Shown here one piece after another: positions 38,048 through 47,584 of a stretch of 64,000 bases of DNA. Position 1 is the first letter of the stretch; each line of letters begins with the position of its first letter. The stretch is from Lachnospiraceae bacterium. Its GTDB lineage: Bacteria; Bacillota; Clostridia; Lachnospirales; Lachnospiraceae. The notes under the pieces are model-generated. The model made no database searches, was not told where the DNA came from, and was given only the letters and a program-made list of their open reading frames with translations. The DNA lies in contig SVEB01000041.1 in NCBI GenBank assembly GCA_015057635.1, positions 62,001-126,000 of the forward strand. The letters run 5' to 3'. Position numbers and translations under genes: made by a program.

Positions 38048-38767
38048 CTATACGAAATATCCCATGGCTTTGTTGCGTCTACGAGAAAGAATATCCGCAT
38101 AAATCAATAGAAGGATCGTATTAAAGAACCAGTCACGGACAAATGCCGGATAAGGAAGTTCGTTTTTCCCGATCTGCATAGTCTCTAAGGCATCCGGTTC
38201 AATCGTTTTCATATCATCCGGAAGCTTATTGTAAATATTCTGTGCGATCAGATATAATGTCGCCTGATCTGGGTATTCATCATATAAAAAGCTGTCTTCG
38301 GAATCATACTGATCAAGCTCTCTCTCGATGGCAAGCATCAGCTGCTTCACTTCTTTTGGGTAAATGCTCGTAAAGTAGCTGATATCCATATCATAATCGC
38401 TCCAGATATCAGCGGTGGCAGGAACGGTCGGATAGCTGGCAGTCTGCATAGCAGACAGCACGCGCGGACGCCCTGCAAGATGCATCTCATAGCTGGTTAC
38501 ATGGTTTCTTCTTTTATCGGCCATATACGTATTCGGGATATCTGAAGGATAGCAGATAGGATAATGCGCTAAGCGGTCGGAAGAATCCTTTACAGATGGT
38601 ATATTATTGCGGTTATCTGCAATACTTGTGACATAGACAGTATTTGCATGTGCATTGGAAGGTGATGACGGATATGGTCTATAATTAGCGTGATTCGCAT
38701 ATTTTAAGTGACCCCTGCATACTGGACTTTTGCCGGGATAATTCAACATATAACTCGAATAATCCAT
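38048..38767 (-). CDS. Uncharacterised protein with conserved acidic C-terminal domain
   Basis: I do not recognise a named family. From ATG 38767 (MDYSSYMLNYPGK; GAGGGA upstream) it has 239 residues. The first ~110 are polar, rich in Ser, Asn, Pro and Tyr and likely disordered. The last ~120 form a helical domain with IYPKEVKQLMLAIERELDQY, then FLYDEYPDQATLYLIAQNIY and a hydrophobic segment FFNTILLLIYADILS before a basic end. This YPKE...YDEYPD pattern looks like a conserved domain of small clostridial proteins, from memory only. Convergent with the kinase gene. Confidence 0.6.
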   Translation of the reverse strand: MDYSSYMLNYPGKSPVCRGHLKYANHANYRPYPSSPSNAHANTVYVTSIADNRNNIPSVKDSSDRLAHYPICYPSDIPNTYMADKRRNHVTSYEMHLAGRPRVLSAMQTASYPTVPATADIWSDYDMDISYFTSIYPKEVKQLMLAIERELDQYDSEDSFLYDEYPDQATLYLIAQNIYNKLPDDMKTIEPDALETMQIGKNELPYPAFVRDWFFNTILLLIYADILSRRRNKAMGYFV

Positions 38768-38916
38768 AGTTTCCCTCGTTTTGCTATTCATAATAAATAT
38801 ATGCATCAGAGCAGACAGTGTGAAAATATTATTTTAAGGAATTCTTAATTGCAGTTTACTTAAATGTGGGGTAAAATAATGAGATGTAATGAAATTTAAA
38901 GTAGAAAGATAAAAAG

Positions 38917-40128
38917 ATGGAACAGAGAATCAGTACGATATTTGAACAATATATAAATGAACAGTTAGAACAGGTAATTATCAGCAATTCTGCGGATCCA
39001 GATCAAATCAGCAAGGTAAAGATAAGACCTGTTATTTTAAAGCAGACGATTAAGTATCAGGCAACCAGTTACTGTGGCCAGAAGGTACTTCATGATAATT
39101 TTGACAAAGAGGGACTGCTTTTAAAGCTTCCGGAGTGGTTTGAAGGCCTCTTTAAGCAGATTGAGATCCGTTCCGCCTATGGACAGGTGAACGTGATGAT
39201 CAGTAAGAAAGGCAAAGTAACCATTAAGGAAAAAAAGGCTAAATTAGAGAAAAAAGACGATACAAGCGATGCTTCCTGGCAGCCGCTGCAGCCGATCAAG
39301 GTGCAGGAGCATAACCGAAAGAAGCGCTATATTATAGAAGAAGGAACACCGGTGCCATTCCTGGTGGATCTAGGCATTATGTCGATTGAAGGCAAGATCG
39401 TCCATGCGAAGTACGACAAATTCAAACAGATCAATCGTTTCTTAGAATTTATCGAGGATATTCTTCCAAGCTTTGAGAAGAAAGAGAAAGTATCCATCAT
39501 CGACTTCGGATGCGGGAAATCCTATCTGACATTTGCGATGTATTATTATTTAAGAGAACTCAAAGGGTATAACGTATCCATTACCGGTTTAGACTTAAAA
39601 AAGGATGTCATTCAGACATGCAATGAGTTAAAGGACCGCTACGGATATGAGGATATGCGGTTTTTACAGGGTGATATCGCATCCTACGAAGGCACCGATC
39701 ATGTAGATATGGTGGTGACATTACACGCCTGCGATACCGCAACGGACTATGCAATGGCAAAAGCTTATCGCTGGGGAGCAAAGGTTATCCTATCGGTTCC
39801 ATGCTGTCAGCATGAGTTCAATAAGACAATGGGCAATGAGAATTTAAACTGTGTGCTGCAGTATGGCCTTATAAAGGAACGAATGGCAGCGCTTGCGACA
39901 GATGCGCTGCGTGCGAATCTGCTAGAGTGCCTTGGATATAAAGTATCGGTTATGGAATTTATTGATATGGAACACACACCAAAGAATATCCTGGTTCGTG
40001 CCGTAAGAAAGCCGAAGACACTTTCTTCTAAGGAACAGGCGAAAATGGTTACAGAGTATAAAAAATGCATCGAGTACCTGAATGTAAATCCGACTATGTA
40101 CCAGTTGTTAAAGGATGAACTAGATTAA
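38917..40128 (+). CDS. Class I SAM-dependent methyltransferase
   Basis: A 403-residue methyltransferase of the Methyltransf_32-like kind. The SAM-binding motif I is SIIDFGCGKSYLTFAMYYY, followed by SITGLDLKKDV (acidic residue of motif II) and VDMVVTLHACDTATD. The C-terminal part has SVPCCQHEF. The N-terminal ~150 residues form a separate, lysine-rich region. Proteins of this layout are thought to methylate RNA or a small molecule; no substrate is known. It is followed 16 bp later by the large surface protein gene. Confidence 0.85.
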   Translation: MEQRISTIFEQYINEQLEQVIISNSADPDQISKVKIRPVILKQTIKYQATSYCGQKVLHDNFDKEGLLLKLPEWFEGLFKQIEIRSAYGQVNVMISKKGKVTIKEKKAKLEKKDDTSDASWQPLQPIKVQEHNRKKRYIIEEGTPVPFLVDLGIMSIEGKIVHAKYDKFKQINRFLEFIEDILPSFEKKEKVSIIDFGCGKSYLTFAMYYYLRELKGYNVSITGLDLKKDVIQTCNELKDRYGYEDMRFLQGDIASYEGTDHVDMVVTLHACDTATDYAMAKAYRWGAKVILSVPCCQHEFNKTMGNENLNCVLQYGLIKERMAALATDALRANLLECLGYKVSVMEFIDMEHTPKNILVRAVRKPKTLSSKEQAKMVTEYKKCIEYLNVNPTMYQLLKDELD

Positions 40129-40144
40129 AGGGGAAACAGTAAAG

Positions 40145-42685
40145 ATGAAGATTGTTTACCGAATATTGATTTTATTATTGATTTTTACAGGCTCCCTTAT
40201 TTATTTTGGGAGCAATATGCAAGAGCAGGTATTCTCCATCGAAAAAGAGACGATGGAGATGAGCGATGCCACACTCCCTTATATAACAATTCAGTCCGGG
40301 AACGCGGCACTGAATTTGTTACATGGGTACTGTTCCAACTTAGATGAGATGGTCATCAGAGAGTCTATCACACCAGTTGGCAGTGAACAGGAATTCACAG
40401 TGTTAATCACAGAAAATGAGAGTGTAGTGAAAAAGCTCAAATATGAAGTGATTGAGATCCAGAATGAAACTGCGATTGAAGAAGATGCCATCAATGCACT
40501 GGAAAAGATAGAGAATGGAAAGACAGCAAAGATTAAGATCAAGACTCCACTCGAACAGAATACAGAGTATGTGGTAAAAATCACGCTGATTACCGATCAG
40601 TCAAAGCGTATTTATTACTATACAAGAATTAAGGTGCTTCCGGTCAGCTATCTGGAAGAAAAACTGGCATTCGTATCGGAGTTTCAGGATGCGACCATTG
40701 ATAAGAACCGAAAAGAAGAGTTAAATAAGTATTTAGAGACACAGAAAAATTATGATAATACCAATTTTGCTTATGTAACACTAAACAGCAGTTTAGATAT
40801 GGTCACCTATGGTGAGCTGCAGCCGACCGTTATTTACCGCGAGGTGCCGACGGTGACAGAAGTGGCAAGAGATACAGCATCTGTTGCGGTGACCTCCATC
40901 ATCTCCGTTGAGACAACAAGCGGCACGGAATACTACCGAATAAGGGAGTATTTCCGGTTCGGTTATTCCTCAGCAAGAACGTATCTGTATAACTACATCA
41001 GGGAAATGGAATCGATCTTTGATGTGAATATGACAAGCATTGCAAAAAGCGAGTTTAAAGTTGGAATCACGAACTCTCCGGACCTTGAGATGATGTCGAA
41101 TACGGATGGAAGTATGGTCGCATTCGTGCATAATCGGGAATTATGGTGCTACAGCCTGGCTGAGAATAAATTGGTGAAGGTATTCTCTTTTCGAAATGAT
41201 GAATCCGATTTTATACGGGATGATTATGATCAGCATGATATTCAGATTTTAAATATGGATGTAGCAGGGAATGTGAATTTCATGGTATATGGTTATATGA
41301 ACCGTGGGGAATATGAAGGAAGGGTTGGAATTGTCGTTTATACGTATGATAAGGTATTAGAAAGAATTGAAGAGAAAATTTATATACCGGTGAATGCGAC
41401 ATACCAGACATTAAAAGAAGAGATTGGGGATCTGGTGTATTTAAATGAATACAATATTTTCTATATCTCCCTTTATGATACGGTTTATTCCTATAATCTC
41501 ACATCCGATGTATTAAAGACTATTACATCCAACATTACGGAGGAACATTTTACGTATGTGCAGGAAGCATCCTATATCGCGTTCCATACCAACCAGGATC
41601 CGGCTAAAAATACAGGCATCACGATCTTGGATTTAAATAAGGGACAGACTTCTGAAGTGAAAGCTGGAAGCGGTGAGATCATCAGTCTGTTAGGGACCAT
41701 TGATTCCAATCTGATCTACGGTTATGCAAGGGAAGAAGACATTGCAATTACATCCGATGGTGAGGCGATCATCCCAATGTATGAAGTACAGATTGTGACA
41801 AAAGGCGGAACCATTTTAAAGCGTTATACAAAGGAAGGCTCCTATATCACCGGCATTCAGGTAGAGAATAATGTGGTGAAGCTAGAGCGTGTGAAGAAGG
41901 ATGCATCTGCGGTGAATGGCTATATGCCACAAGAGGATGATTATATTCTCAATCAGGGTAACGTTGAGGTAAGCCAGTTTGGGATTACTAAGCGGATAAC
42001 CGATTTAATGTTAACCGAGTATTACATTTCCTTGTCAGCCGGCTATACGATGGAAGACATTCCTTCTGTTGAAACCACAAAAAATACAATTATAACAGAG
42101 GATACGACAGTTCGAATTAATCAGCTCGGAGATATGTCGGATTACTATTTTACATATTCCTTCGGATATGTAAAAGGGCTTTTCCGCACAGCAGGGGAAG
42201 CAGTCGCGGTAGCTGATGCCAATGTGGGAACTGTGATCGGCGGAAACGGCAAGGTAATCTGGGAGCGAGGAGCAAAACAGACAAAGGCTGTGATTGAAGG
42301 GATTACTCCGGTGTATGCAGAAAATGGAATAAACAGCATGCAGGCATGTTTAAAGATGATGCTGCAGTATAAAGCATCGGATGGCAGAAACACACTTTAT
42401 CAGGCCAAAAAGGAACTAGTTACCGAATATTTGTCCCAGTATATGAAGGCGATCCCGTTAAATCTTACGGGAAGCACGTTAGAAGAGGTGTTATACTATA
42501 TATCAAAAGGGATACCGGTCATCGGTTTAAAGGAAAATGGAAAGGCTGTTATGATAACAGCTTATGACAGTTCAAATGTTAGGATATTTGATCCGTCATC
42601 CAGAGTGACAGCCGAATATGCGATAAAGACAGCTGCTGCAATGTTTGAAGATGCAGGAAATGTTTTTTATAGCTATATCGACTAA
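40145..42685 (+). CDS. Large exported protein with C-terminal C39-like domain (catalytic His apparently missing)
   Basis: 846 residues. An N-terminal signal/anchor (YRILILLLIFTGSLIYFGS) is followed by a long beta-rich extracytoplasmic region with repeated 'blade-like' stretches (ELWCYSLAENKLVKVFSF, YNIFYISLYDTVYSYNL). The last ~110 residues resemble peptidase family C39: GINSMQACLKMMLQY carries the position of the catalytic Cys, and GKAVMITAYDSSNVRIFDP is the usual second block. There the motif GHxVVI is GKAVMI, so the catalytic His seems replaced. It may be a non-catalytic peptide-binding domain. It lies between a methyltransferase and a GT2 gene on the same strand; the function is unknown. 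Confidence 0.6.
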   Translation: MKIVYRILILLLIFTGSLIYFGSNMQEQVFSIEKETMEMSDATLPYITIQSGNAALNLLHGYCSNLDEMVIRESITPVGSEQEFTVLITENESVVKKLKYEVIEIQNETAIEEDAINALEKIENGKTAKIKIKTPLEQNTEYVVKITLITDQSKRIYYYTRIKVLPVSYLEEKLAFVSEFQDATIDKNRKEELNKYLETQKNYDNTNFAYVTLNSSLDMVTYGELQPTVIYREVPTVTEVARDTASVAVTSIISVETTSGTEYYRIREYFRFGYSSARTYLYNYIREMESIFDVNMTSIAKSEFKVGITNSPDLEMMSNTDGSMVAFVHNRELWCYSLAENKLVKVFSFRNDESDFIRDDYDQHDIQILNMDVAGNVNFMVYGYMNRGEYEGRVGIVVYTYDKVLERIEEKIYIPVNATYQTLKEEIGDLVYLNEYNIFYISLYDTVYSYNLTSDVLKTITSNITEEHFTYVQEASYIAFHTNQDPAKNTGITILDLNKGQTSEVKAGSGEIISLLGTIDSNLIYGYAREEDIAITSDGEAIIPMYEVQIVTKGGTILKRYTKEGSYITGIQVENNVVKLERVKKDASAVNGYMPQEDDYILNQGNVEVSQFGITKRITDLMLTEYYISLSAGYTMEDIPSVETTKNTIITEDTTVRINQLGDMSDYYFTYSFGYVKGLFRTAGEAVAVADANVGTVIGGNGKVIWERGAKQTKAVIEGITPVYAENGINSMQACLKMMLQYKASDGRNTLYQAKKELVTEYLSQYMKAIPLNLTGSTLEEVLYYISKGIPVIGLKENGKAVMITAYDSSNVRIFDPSSRVTAEYAIKTAAAMFEDAGNVFYSYID

Positions 42686-42706
42686 AGAATCAGGGGGATT
42701 GAAAAG

Positions 42707-43723
42707 ATGAAATTATTAACCGCTACTGTGCCATGTTATAATTCAGCAGCTTATATGAATCGTGCCATTGAATCTTTGCTGACAGGCGGAGAGGATATGG
42801 AGATTATTATTGTAAATGACGGATCGACAGATGATACCGGACGGATTGCAGATGAATATGCAGAAAAATATCCGAGCATCATAAGGGTTGTGCATCAGGA
42901 AAACGGCGGTCATGGATCCGCCGTGAATGCTGGAATCCGAGAAGCCACCGGAATTTATTTTAAAGTAGTGGACAGCGATGACTGGGTGGATGTTCCATCC
43001 TTACAGAAGGTATTATCTCTGCTTCGTGACATGGTGGAAGAGGGGACAAGCTTAGATCTATTCATCGCGAACTATGTATATGAGAAAGTCAATGAAGATA
43101 AGAAAAAGGTGATCAGCTATAAGATGGCCCTTCCGCAGGATAAAGTATTTGGCTGGGATGAGGTGAAGCACTTTAGACAAGGGCAGTACCTGTTGATGCA
43201 CTCTGTTATTTACCGTACAAAGTTATTAAGGGACTGCAAGTTAGAGCTTCCAAAGCATACATTCTATGTGGATAATATTTTTGTTTATCAGCCTCTGATC
43301 TATGTAAAGACCATGTACTATATGAATGTGAATCTATATCGTTACTTTATCGGACGTGACGATCAGTCCGTGACAGAAGCCAATATGATTAAGAGAATCG
43401 ATCAGCAGATCCGTGTGAATAAGATTATGATCGACTGCTATGATATCATGCAGGTAAAGAATAAGAAGCTGCAGAATTACCTGGTTAAGTTTATGTCGAT
43501 TATCATGACCGTATCATCCGTTTATCTAATTAAGGAAGGATCGGAAGAAAGTCTTAAGAAGAAAGATGAGCTCTGGGCTTATTTAGAGTTAAAGAACAAA
43601 AGACTTTATCGTGAGATCACACATTGTGTCTTAGGAAGAAGCATGAACTTCAAAAGCAAGTTAGGACATCATATTGTGAAATTAGGATATACGATTTCAA
43701 AGAAAATCTATAAATTTGGATAA
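42707..43723 (+). CDS. Family 2 glycosyltransferase
   Basis: A 338-residue GT-A fold transferase. It starts MKLLTATVPCYNSAAYMNRA and has IIIVNDGSTDDTG, the NGGHGSAVNAG loop and the DXD motif in KVVDSDDWVD. There is no membrane segment. It lies 21 bp after the large exported protein, so the two may share an operon. The acceptor is unknown. Its stop codon lies inside the stem of the terminator at 43718. Confidence 0.93.
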   Translation: MKLLTATVPCYNSAAYMNRAIESLLTGGEDMEIIIVNDGSTDDTGRIADEYAEKYPSIIRVVHQENGGHGSAVNAGIREATGIYFKVVDSDDWVDVPSLQKVLSLLRDMVEEGTSLDLFIANYVYEKVNEDKKKVISYKMALPQDKVFGWDEVKHFRQGQYLLMHSVIYRTKLLRDCKLELPKHTFYVDNIFVYQPLIYVKTMYYMNVNLYRYFIGRDDQSVTEANMIKRIDQQIRVNKIMIDCYDIMQVKNKKLQNYLVKFMSIIMTVSSVYLIKEGSEESLKKKDELWAYLELKNKRLYREITHCVLGRSMNFKSKLGHHIVKLGYTISKKIYKFG

Positions 43724-43765
43724 AAGTAAGTCCCGCGCCGTTTGGCGCGGGACTTACTTTTATCC
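43718..43765. terminator. Perfect 22-bp stem terminator overlapping the GT2 stop codon
   Basis: GGATAAAAGTAAGTCCCGCG begins a 22-bp stem that is perfectly complementary across a GTTT loop. The TAA of the glycosyltransferase (43721-43723) is part of the stem. The loop-proximal half is GC-rich, and the A/T-rich base of the stem acts as the T-run on either strand. Confidence 0.9.
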
Positions 43766-43835
43766 AGGAGGATGGAATGTTTTATGGGCATTCCATTCTC
43801 TGTTTTGCTATTTAATAAAGTGATACGCTGTTTCC

Positions 43836-44504
43836 TTAAATAGTTGAATTTAAGCTGGCACGCTTCTTTGCAAAAATCTTTTCATAGTCTGGTACGTATA
43901 CGATCACGTACAGGACAGCGGCTAAGATGCATCCGCAGATCACATCAAAAGAAGAGTGCTGTTTTAAGAATACAGTGGATAAACAGATGGATACGGTTAA
44001 CACTAATGTTGGAATCGTAACCCATTTCTTATGGCGCAGACGGTTGCAGTGGAAGATTCCGATGCATACCGCTAAGGAGTTGAATACATGAATGCTAGGA
44101 CATACATTGGTGCTTGTATCCGTCGCATACAGGTTGGCAACGATGCGGGTAAAGATGTTTTCTCTTCCGAGTGCAGTAAGGTCCGGACGCAGGTTCTGTC
44201 CATTTGGCCATACGGTATAGATGATCAGGCAGATGGTCATGCCGATGCATAAGACGGCCATCATGCGATAATATTCCTTTACATCCGTAAAGAACAGATA
44301 AACAATAGCAGCAGCGACAAAAACAAACCACAGATAATAAGGAATTACGAACCATTCATTGAATGGAATAAAGTCATCGAGTTTTATATGAATCGGATGG
44401 TATTCCGTAACGACTGTTTTCTCAAGCCACATAAACCAGGGCATATAGATAAGGAAATACAAAAGGACCCAGGCATGCTTATATTTTTGAACTAAATTTT
44501 TCAT
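43836..44504 (-). CDS. PAP2-family membrane phosphatase-like protein
   Basis: A 222-residue membrane protein with about six membrane segments. PAP2 motifs: PSIH (CPSIHVFNSL) and the last block HSSFDVICG, with His and Asp. The first PAP2 motif (KxxxxxxRP) is weak: NGQNLRPDLTAL. Family members dephosphorylate lipid phosphates or transfer head groups. The start ATG 44504 (MKNLVQKYKH) is chosen because AAAGGTAG lies upstream and the longer frame adds 47 unlikely residues. A palindrome (44597-44613) lies in the upstream region. Confidence 0.78.
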   Translation of the reverse strand: MKNLVQKYKHAWVLLYFLIYMPWFMWLEKTVVTEYHPIHIKLDDFIPFNEWFVIPYYLWFVFVAAAIVYLFFTDVKEYYRMMAVLCIGMTICLIIYTVWPNGQNLRPDLTALGRENIFTRIVANLYATDTSTNVCPSIHVFNSLAVCIGIFHCNRLRHKKWVTIPTLVLTVSICLSTVFLKQHSSFDVICGCILAAVLYVIVYVPDYEKIFAKKRASLNSTI

Positions 44505-44596
44505 AGGCAACACTACCTTTCTTAAAATGACGGTTAGGAAAAATGAAACATTCCTGCCGTTAGTATCGAATGAATATAACTTATAGCTGTGATAAT

Positions 44597-44613
44597 ACCA
44601 TAATTTATGGTAT
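44597..44613. promoter_or_regulatory. Palindromic operator candidate upstream of the PAP2 gene
   Basis: TACCATA-ATT-TATGGTA, a 7-3-7 inverted repeat in an AT-rich region, next to TATAAA/TATTAT-type -10 candidates on the minus strand. The binding protein is unknown. Confidence 0.4.
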
Positions 44614-44847
44614 GATATCTTTATAGCATAAATTATGATTGTCACTTAGCATTTATAAAAAACGTTATTCATTTTTGTGATTTGTAATAATCATGAGGAT
44701 TATATCATATCGGTCAGACAAGAACAACCGTCTTAAGGAAAATTTAATGAATGCGGGATGGCAGTCATTTTATACAAGAAATAGGAACAGGGAAAGATTG
44801 TTCTCAGATTAAAAAGAAAACCTGATTGCAGGCAGAGAGGTGTTTAG

Positions 44848-46014
44848 ATGAAACGTGTATTTTTAATAGTATTAGATAGCGTGGGAATTGGTGAGATGCC
44901 AGATGCAAAAGAGTACGGAGATGAAGGCAGCAATACCGTGCGTGCCGCTGCAACAAGTGCGTATTTTAATATGCCAAATATGGATAAGCTCGGAATGTTT
45001 CAGATTGATGGCTTAACCGATATGAATAAAGGAACAGAACCAAAGACAGGTGCAGTTGCCAGAATGACAGAAGCGTCCAAAGGAAAGGATACTACGATCG
45101 GACATTGGGAAATCTCCGGCATTATCTCCGATAGTCCGCTTCCAACATTCCCAGAAGGCTTCCCAAGAGAGTTATTAGATGAATTTGAAGCGCGTACCGG
45201 CAGAAAAGTGATCTGCAACAAGCCATATTCCGGAACAGAGGTTATCAAGGACTATGGAAGAGAACATGTGGAAACCGGCGCGTTAATCGTATATACATCC
45301 GCAGACAGCGTATTCCAGATTGCAGCTCATGAAGATGTGGTTCCAGTAAGCGAATTATATCGTTATTGTGAGATCGCAAGAGAAGTATGCTCCGGCAAGT
45401 TTGGCGTGGGACGAATTATCGCCAGACCATTTGAAGGAGAATATCCATATAAACGTACTTCAAACCGTCATGACTATTCTTTAGTTCCTCCAAAGAAGAC
45501 AATGTTAAATATCTTAAGTGAGGCAGGATTCGACGTTCTTGCAGTAGGCAAGATCAATGATATCTTTGCAGGAAGCGGCATCACAGAAATGGTACGTACC
45601 AAGGATAATGCAGAAGGCATCGAACGTACATTGGAATATATGAAGAAAGACTTCAACGGTCTGTGTTTCACAAACTTAGTAGATTTCGATATGGTTTATG
45701 GTCACCGTAATGATCCGGACGGATATGCGAAAGCTCTTTCCTACTTTGATGAAAAGCTGCCGGAATTAATCGCAGGCTTACGCGATGAAGATATCTTAAT
45801 GATCACAGCTGATCACGGCTGCGATCCGGTAACTCCTTCTACGGATCATTCCAGAGAGTATACACCGCTTGTTATGTGCGGCGCTCATATCAAGAAGGGA
45901 ACGAACTTAGGAACAAGAGACTCCTTCGCGGATATCGGAGCCTCTATCTTAGATTACTTCGGCATTAAGGAAGGAATCAAAGGAACTTCCTTCTTAAGTG
46001 AAATTACAGAGTAA
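44848..46014 (+). CDS. deoB: Phosphopentomutase
   Basis: Interconverts ribose-1-phosphate and ribose-5-phosphate (and the deoxy forms) in nucleoside salvage. A 388-residue alkaline-phosphatase-superfamily enzyme with full length. Metal and catalytic segments: [18 protein letters not shown], the catalytic Thr in [24 protein letters not shown] and ITADHGCDP followed by [10 protein letters not shown]. The ribosome binding site is GAGAGGTG. No other deo or pnp genes adjoin; dtd follows. Confidence 0.97.
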   Translation: MKRVFLIVLDSVGIGEMPDAKEYGDEGSNTVRAAATSAYFNMPNMDKLGMFQIDGLTDMNKGTEPKTGAVARMTEASKGKDTTIGHWEISGIISDSPLPTFPEGFPRELLDEFEARTGRKVICNKPYSGTEVIKDYGREHVETGALIVYTSADSVFQIAAHEDVVPVSELYRYCEIAREVCSGKFGVGRIIARPFEGEYPYKRTSNRHDYSLVPPKKTMLNILSEAGFDVLAVGKINDIFAGSGITEMVRTKDNAEGIERTLEYMKKDFNGLCFTNLVDFDMVYGHRNDPDGYAKALSYFDEKLPELIAGLRDEDILMITADHGCDPVTPSTDHSREYTPLVMCGAHIKKGTNLGTRDSFADIGASILDYFGIKEGIKGTSFLSEITE

Positions 46015-46024
46015 GAAAAATAAG

Positions 46025-46063
46025 ACAGGGCGCCCGCATTTTATGCTGGGAGCCTTGTTTTTT
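46025..46063 (+). terminator. Terminator after deoB
   Basis: ACAGGGCGCCC pairs with GGGAGCCTTGT (one mismatch and one G-U pair), then a T-run. Confidence 0.7.
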
Positions 46064-46079
46064 CAAAAGGAGAGAAAAG

Positions 46080-46529
46080 ATGAAACTGATCATACAGCGT
46101 GTGAATGAGGCAAGCGTTTCAGTCGAAAATCAGTGTATCGGTGCAATTAAAAAGGGATACCTCATATTATTAGGTGTGGGAAGAGATGATACGAAAGAAA
46201 CAGTAGATTTCTACGTACAGAAGATGCTAAAGCTTCGTATTTTTGCGGATGAGAACGGAAAGACAAATCTTTCTCTGATGGATGTGGGAGGGGAACTTTT
46301 AGTCGTATCCCAGTTTACCTTATATGCGGACTGTAAAAAAGGGAATCGTCCGAACTTTTTAAATGCGGGCGCACCGGATCAGGCAAAGGAACTGTATGAG
46401 TATTTTGTATCCGAATGCAGGAAGCAGGTGGCAAAAGTTGAGACCGGAGAGTTTGGCGCTGATATGCAGGTGAGGCTTGAAAATGATGGGCCATTCACGA
46501 TTATTTTAGATGAGTCCATTGCCCCATAG
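46080..46529 (+). CDS. dtd: D-aminoacyl-tRNA deacylase
   Basis: Removes D-amino acids (and mischarged glycine) from tRNA, a translation quality-control step. The 149-residue protein is full length, with the core segment [21 protein letters not shown] (SQFTLxxD and the KGNRPxF loop) and the late GAxMQV...NDGPFT motif. It starts [13 protein letters not shown] after AAAAGGAGAG. Confidence 0.96.
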   Translation: MKLIIQRVNEASVSVENQCIGAIKKGYLILLGVGRDDTKETVDFYVQKMLKLRIFADENGKTNLSLMDVGGELLVVSQFTLYADCKKGNRPNFLNAGAPDQAKELYEYFVSECRKQVAKVETGEFGADMQVRLENDGPFTIILDESIAP

Positions 46530-46543
46530 CATAGACGAAAAAA

Positions 46544-46590
46544 GGCTGTCCCGCTAAGAAAGTATGACTTCTTAGTGAGACAGCTCTTTT
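46544..46590 (+). terminator. Terminator after dtd
   Basis: GGCTGTCCCGCTAAGAA pairs with TTCTTAGTGAGACAGCT (two G-U pairs), then T-rich sequence. Confidence 0.85.
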
Positions 46591-46675
46591 CAATCTATAT
46601 AAGAATAATACAAAAGCTGCGTACTCCAATTAGAATACCCAGCCCCTTTGCGGTATCGTATGTTTTAATTATGTA

Positions 46676-46987
46676 TTATACTGCCGGTACTAAAGGATCT
46701 TCCAGCAGCAGATCTTCAACAACATCGAGTAAATGTACCGGAAATACTTTATTCAATGCTATTGTATGTAAGAGTCCAACAACAAATCTTTGATCTGGAG
46801 AGATATGAGCTACAGTGGAATCTGAGATGAACTGGCCTTCACTGTTAAACAGCCTGCATTCAATTCCATATTCAAGCAGTTCATATTCTTCAAAATAAGG
46901 ATTGATGGAATGAACAAGTTTGTAAGTTAGCCAATAAGAACCCTCTCTAACTGTGAAATCCGGATTATTCTCTTTTAATTGTGACAT
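46676..46987 (-). CDS. Small uncharacterised protein
   Basis: 103 residues from ATG 46987 (MSQLKENNPDFTVREGSY; AAAGGGG upstream). The sequence is soluble, mixed alpha/beta in look, with VAHISPDQRFVVGLLHTIALNKVFPVHLLDVVEDLL near the end, which reads like the small conserved clostridial family called DUF6514; that match is from memory and unsure. It stands alone. The AT-rich region upstream (46988-47400) has no other gene. Confidence 0.6.
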   Translation of the reverse strand: MSQLKENNPDFTVREGSYWLTYKLVHSINPYFEEYELLEYGIECRLFNSEGQFISDSTVAHISPDQRFVVGLLHTIALNKVFPVHLLDVVEDLLLEDPLVPAV

Positions 46988-47406
46988 GTGTTTACCCCTT
47001 TCCCTCTTTAGCAAAGACTACTGACAACATTTATATTATAACATATTAGTTTTCAAATGACATACAACTAAGGTTGATTTTTGCTAAAACAAATCTGAAT
47101 TTCACCATTCGTGTAATAATATGTAAATGCTTACAATGTGGAATGGAGAATCATTATTTTATTTGCTATATTATAACACAAATTGGCTTATAATGTAAAT
47201 AAATGCCGACTAAATTCCTATATATAAAGAATTTAGCGTTTTTTACTATAATATATTAAAAAACGACATGAATAATGGGAAATTATAAAGACTATTGTGG
47301 AAATGAGAGTAGAGAAAAATAGCAGAAACAAGAGAAGTCTTGTTTTATCATGAACCATATAAGAAAAAGATAGATTATGGAATGAAAAAAAAGTTCAGAA
47401 AGGATA

Positions 47407-47435
47407 TTGTAAAATATTCATAATTATGGTATACT
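47407..47435 (+). promoter_or_regulatory. Promoter of tRNA-Leu(CAG)
   Basis: TTGTAA (47407-47412) and TATACT (47430-47435), 17 bp apart, 15 bp before the tRNA. Confidence 0.75.
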
Positions 47436-47450
47436 AAATTTATCAGATTT

Positions 47451-47534
47451 GCAGTTGTGGCGGAATTGGCATACGCGCATGATTCAGGTTCATGTCCAGG
47501 TTTCTGGGTTCGGGTTCAAGTCCCGTCAACTGCA
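47451..47534 (+). tRNA. tRNA-Leu, anticodon CAG
   Basis: A class II tRNA with a long variable arm. Acceptor GCAGTTG pairs with CAACTGC; the anticodon loop is TTCAGGT in stem CATGA/TCATG, giving CAG, which reads CUG. The outermost T-stem pair is T-T, a mismatch the other two tRNA-Leu genes do not have. CCA is not encoded. Confidence 0.93.
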
Positions 47535-47541
47535 TATTAAG

Positions 47542-47575
47542 AAAGCCTTGGTTCTAAAGAACCAAGGCTTTTTTT
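47542..47575. terminator. Terminator of tRNA-Leu(CAG)
   Basis: Stem AAAGCCTTGGTTC/GAACCAAGGCTTT, then T residues; bidirectional, as the minus-strand GH2 gene ends at 47585. Confidence 0.9.
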
Positions 47576-47584
47576 AAAATCCAG

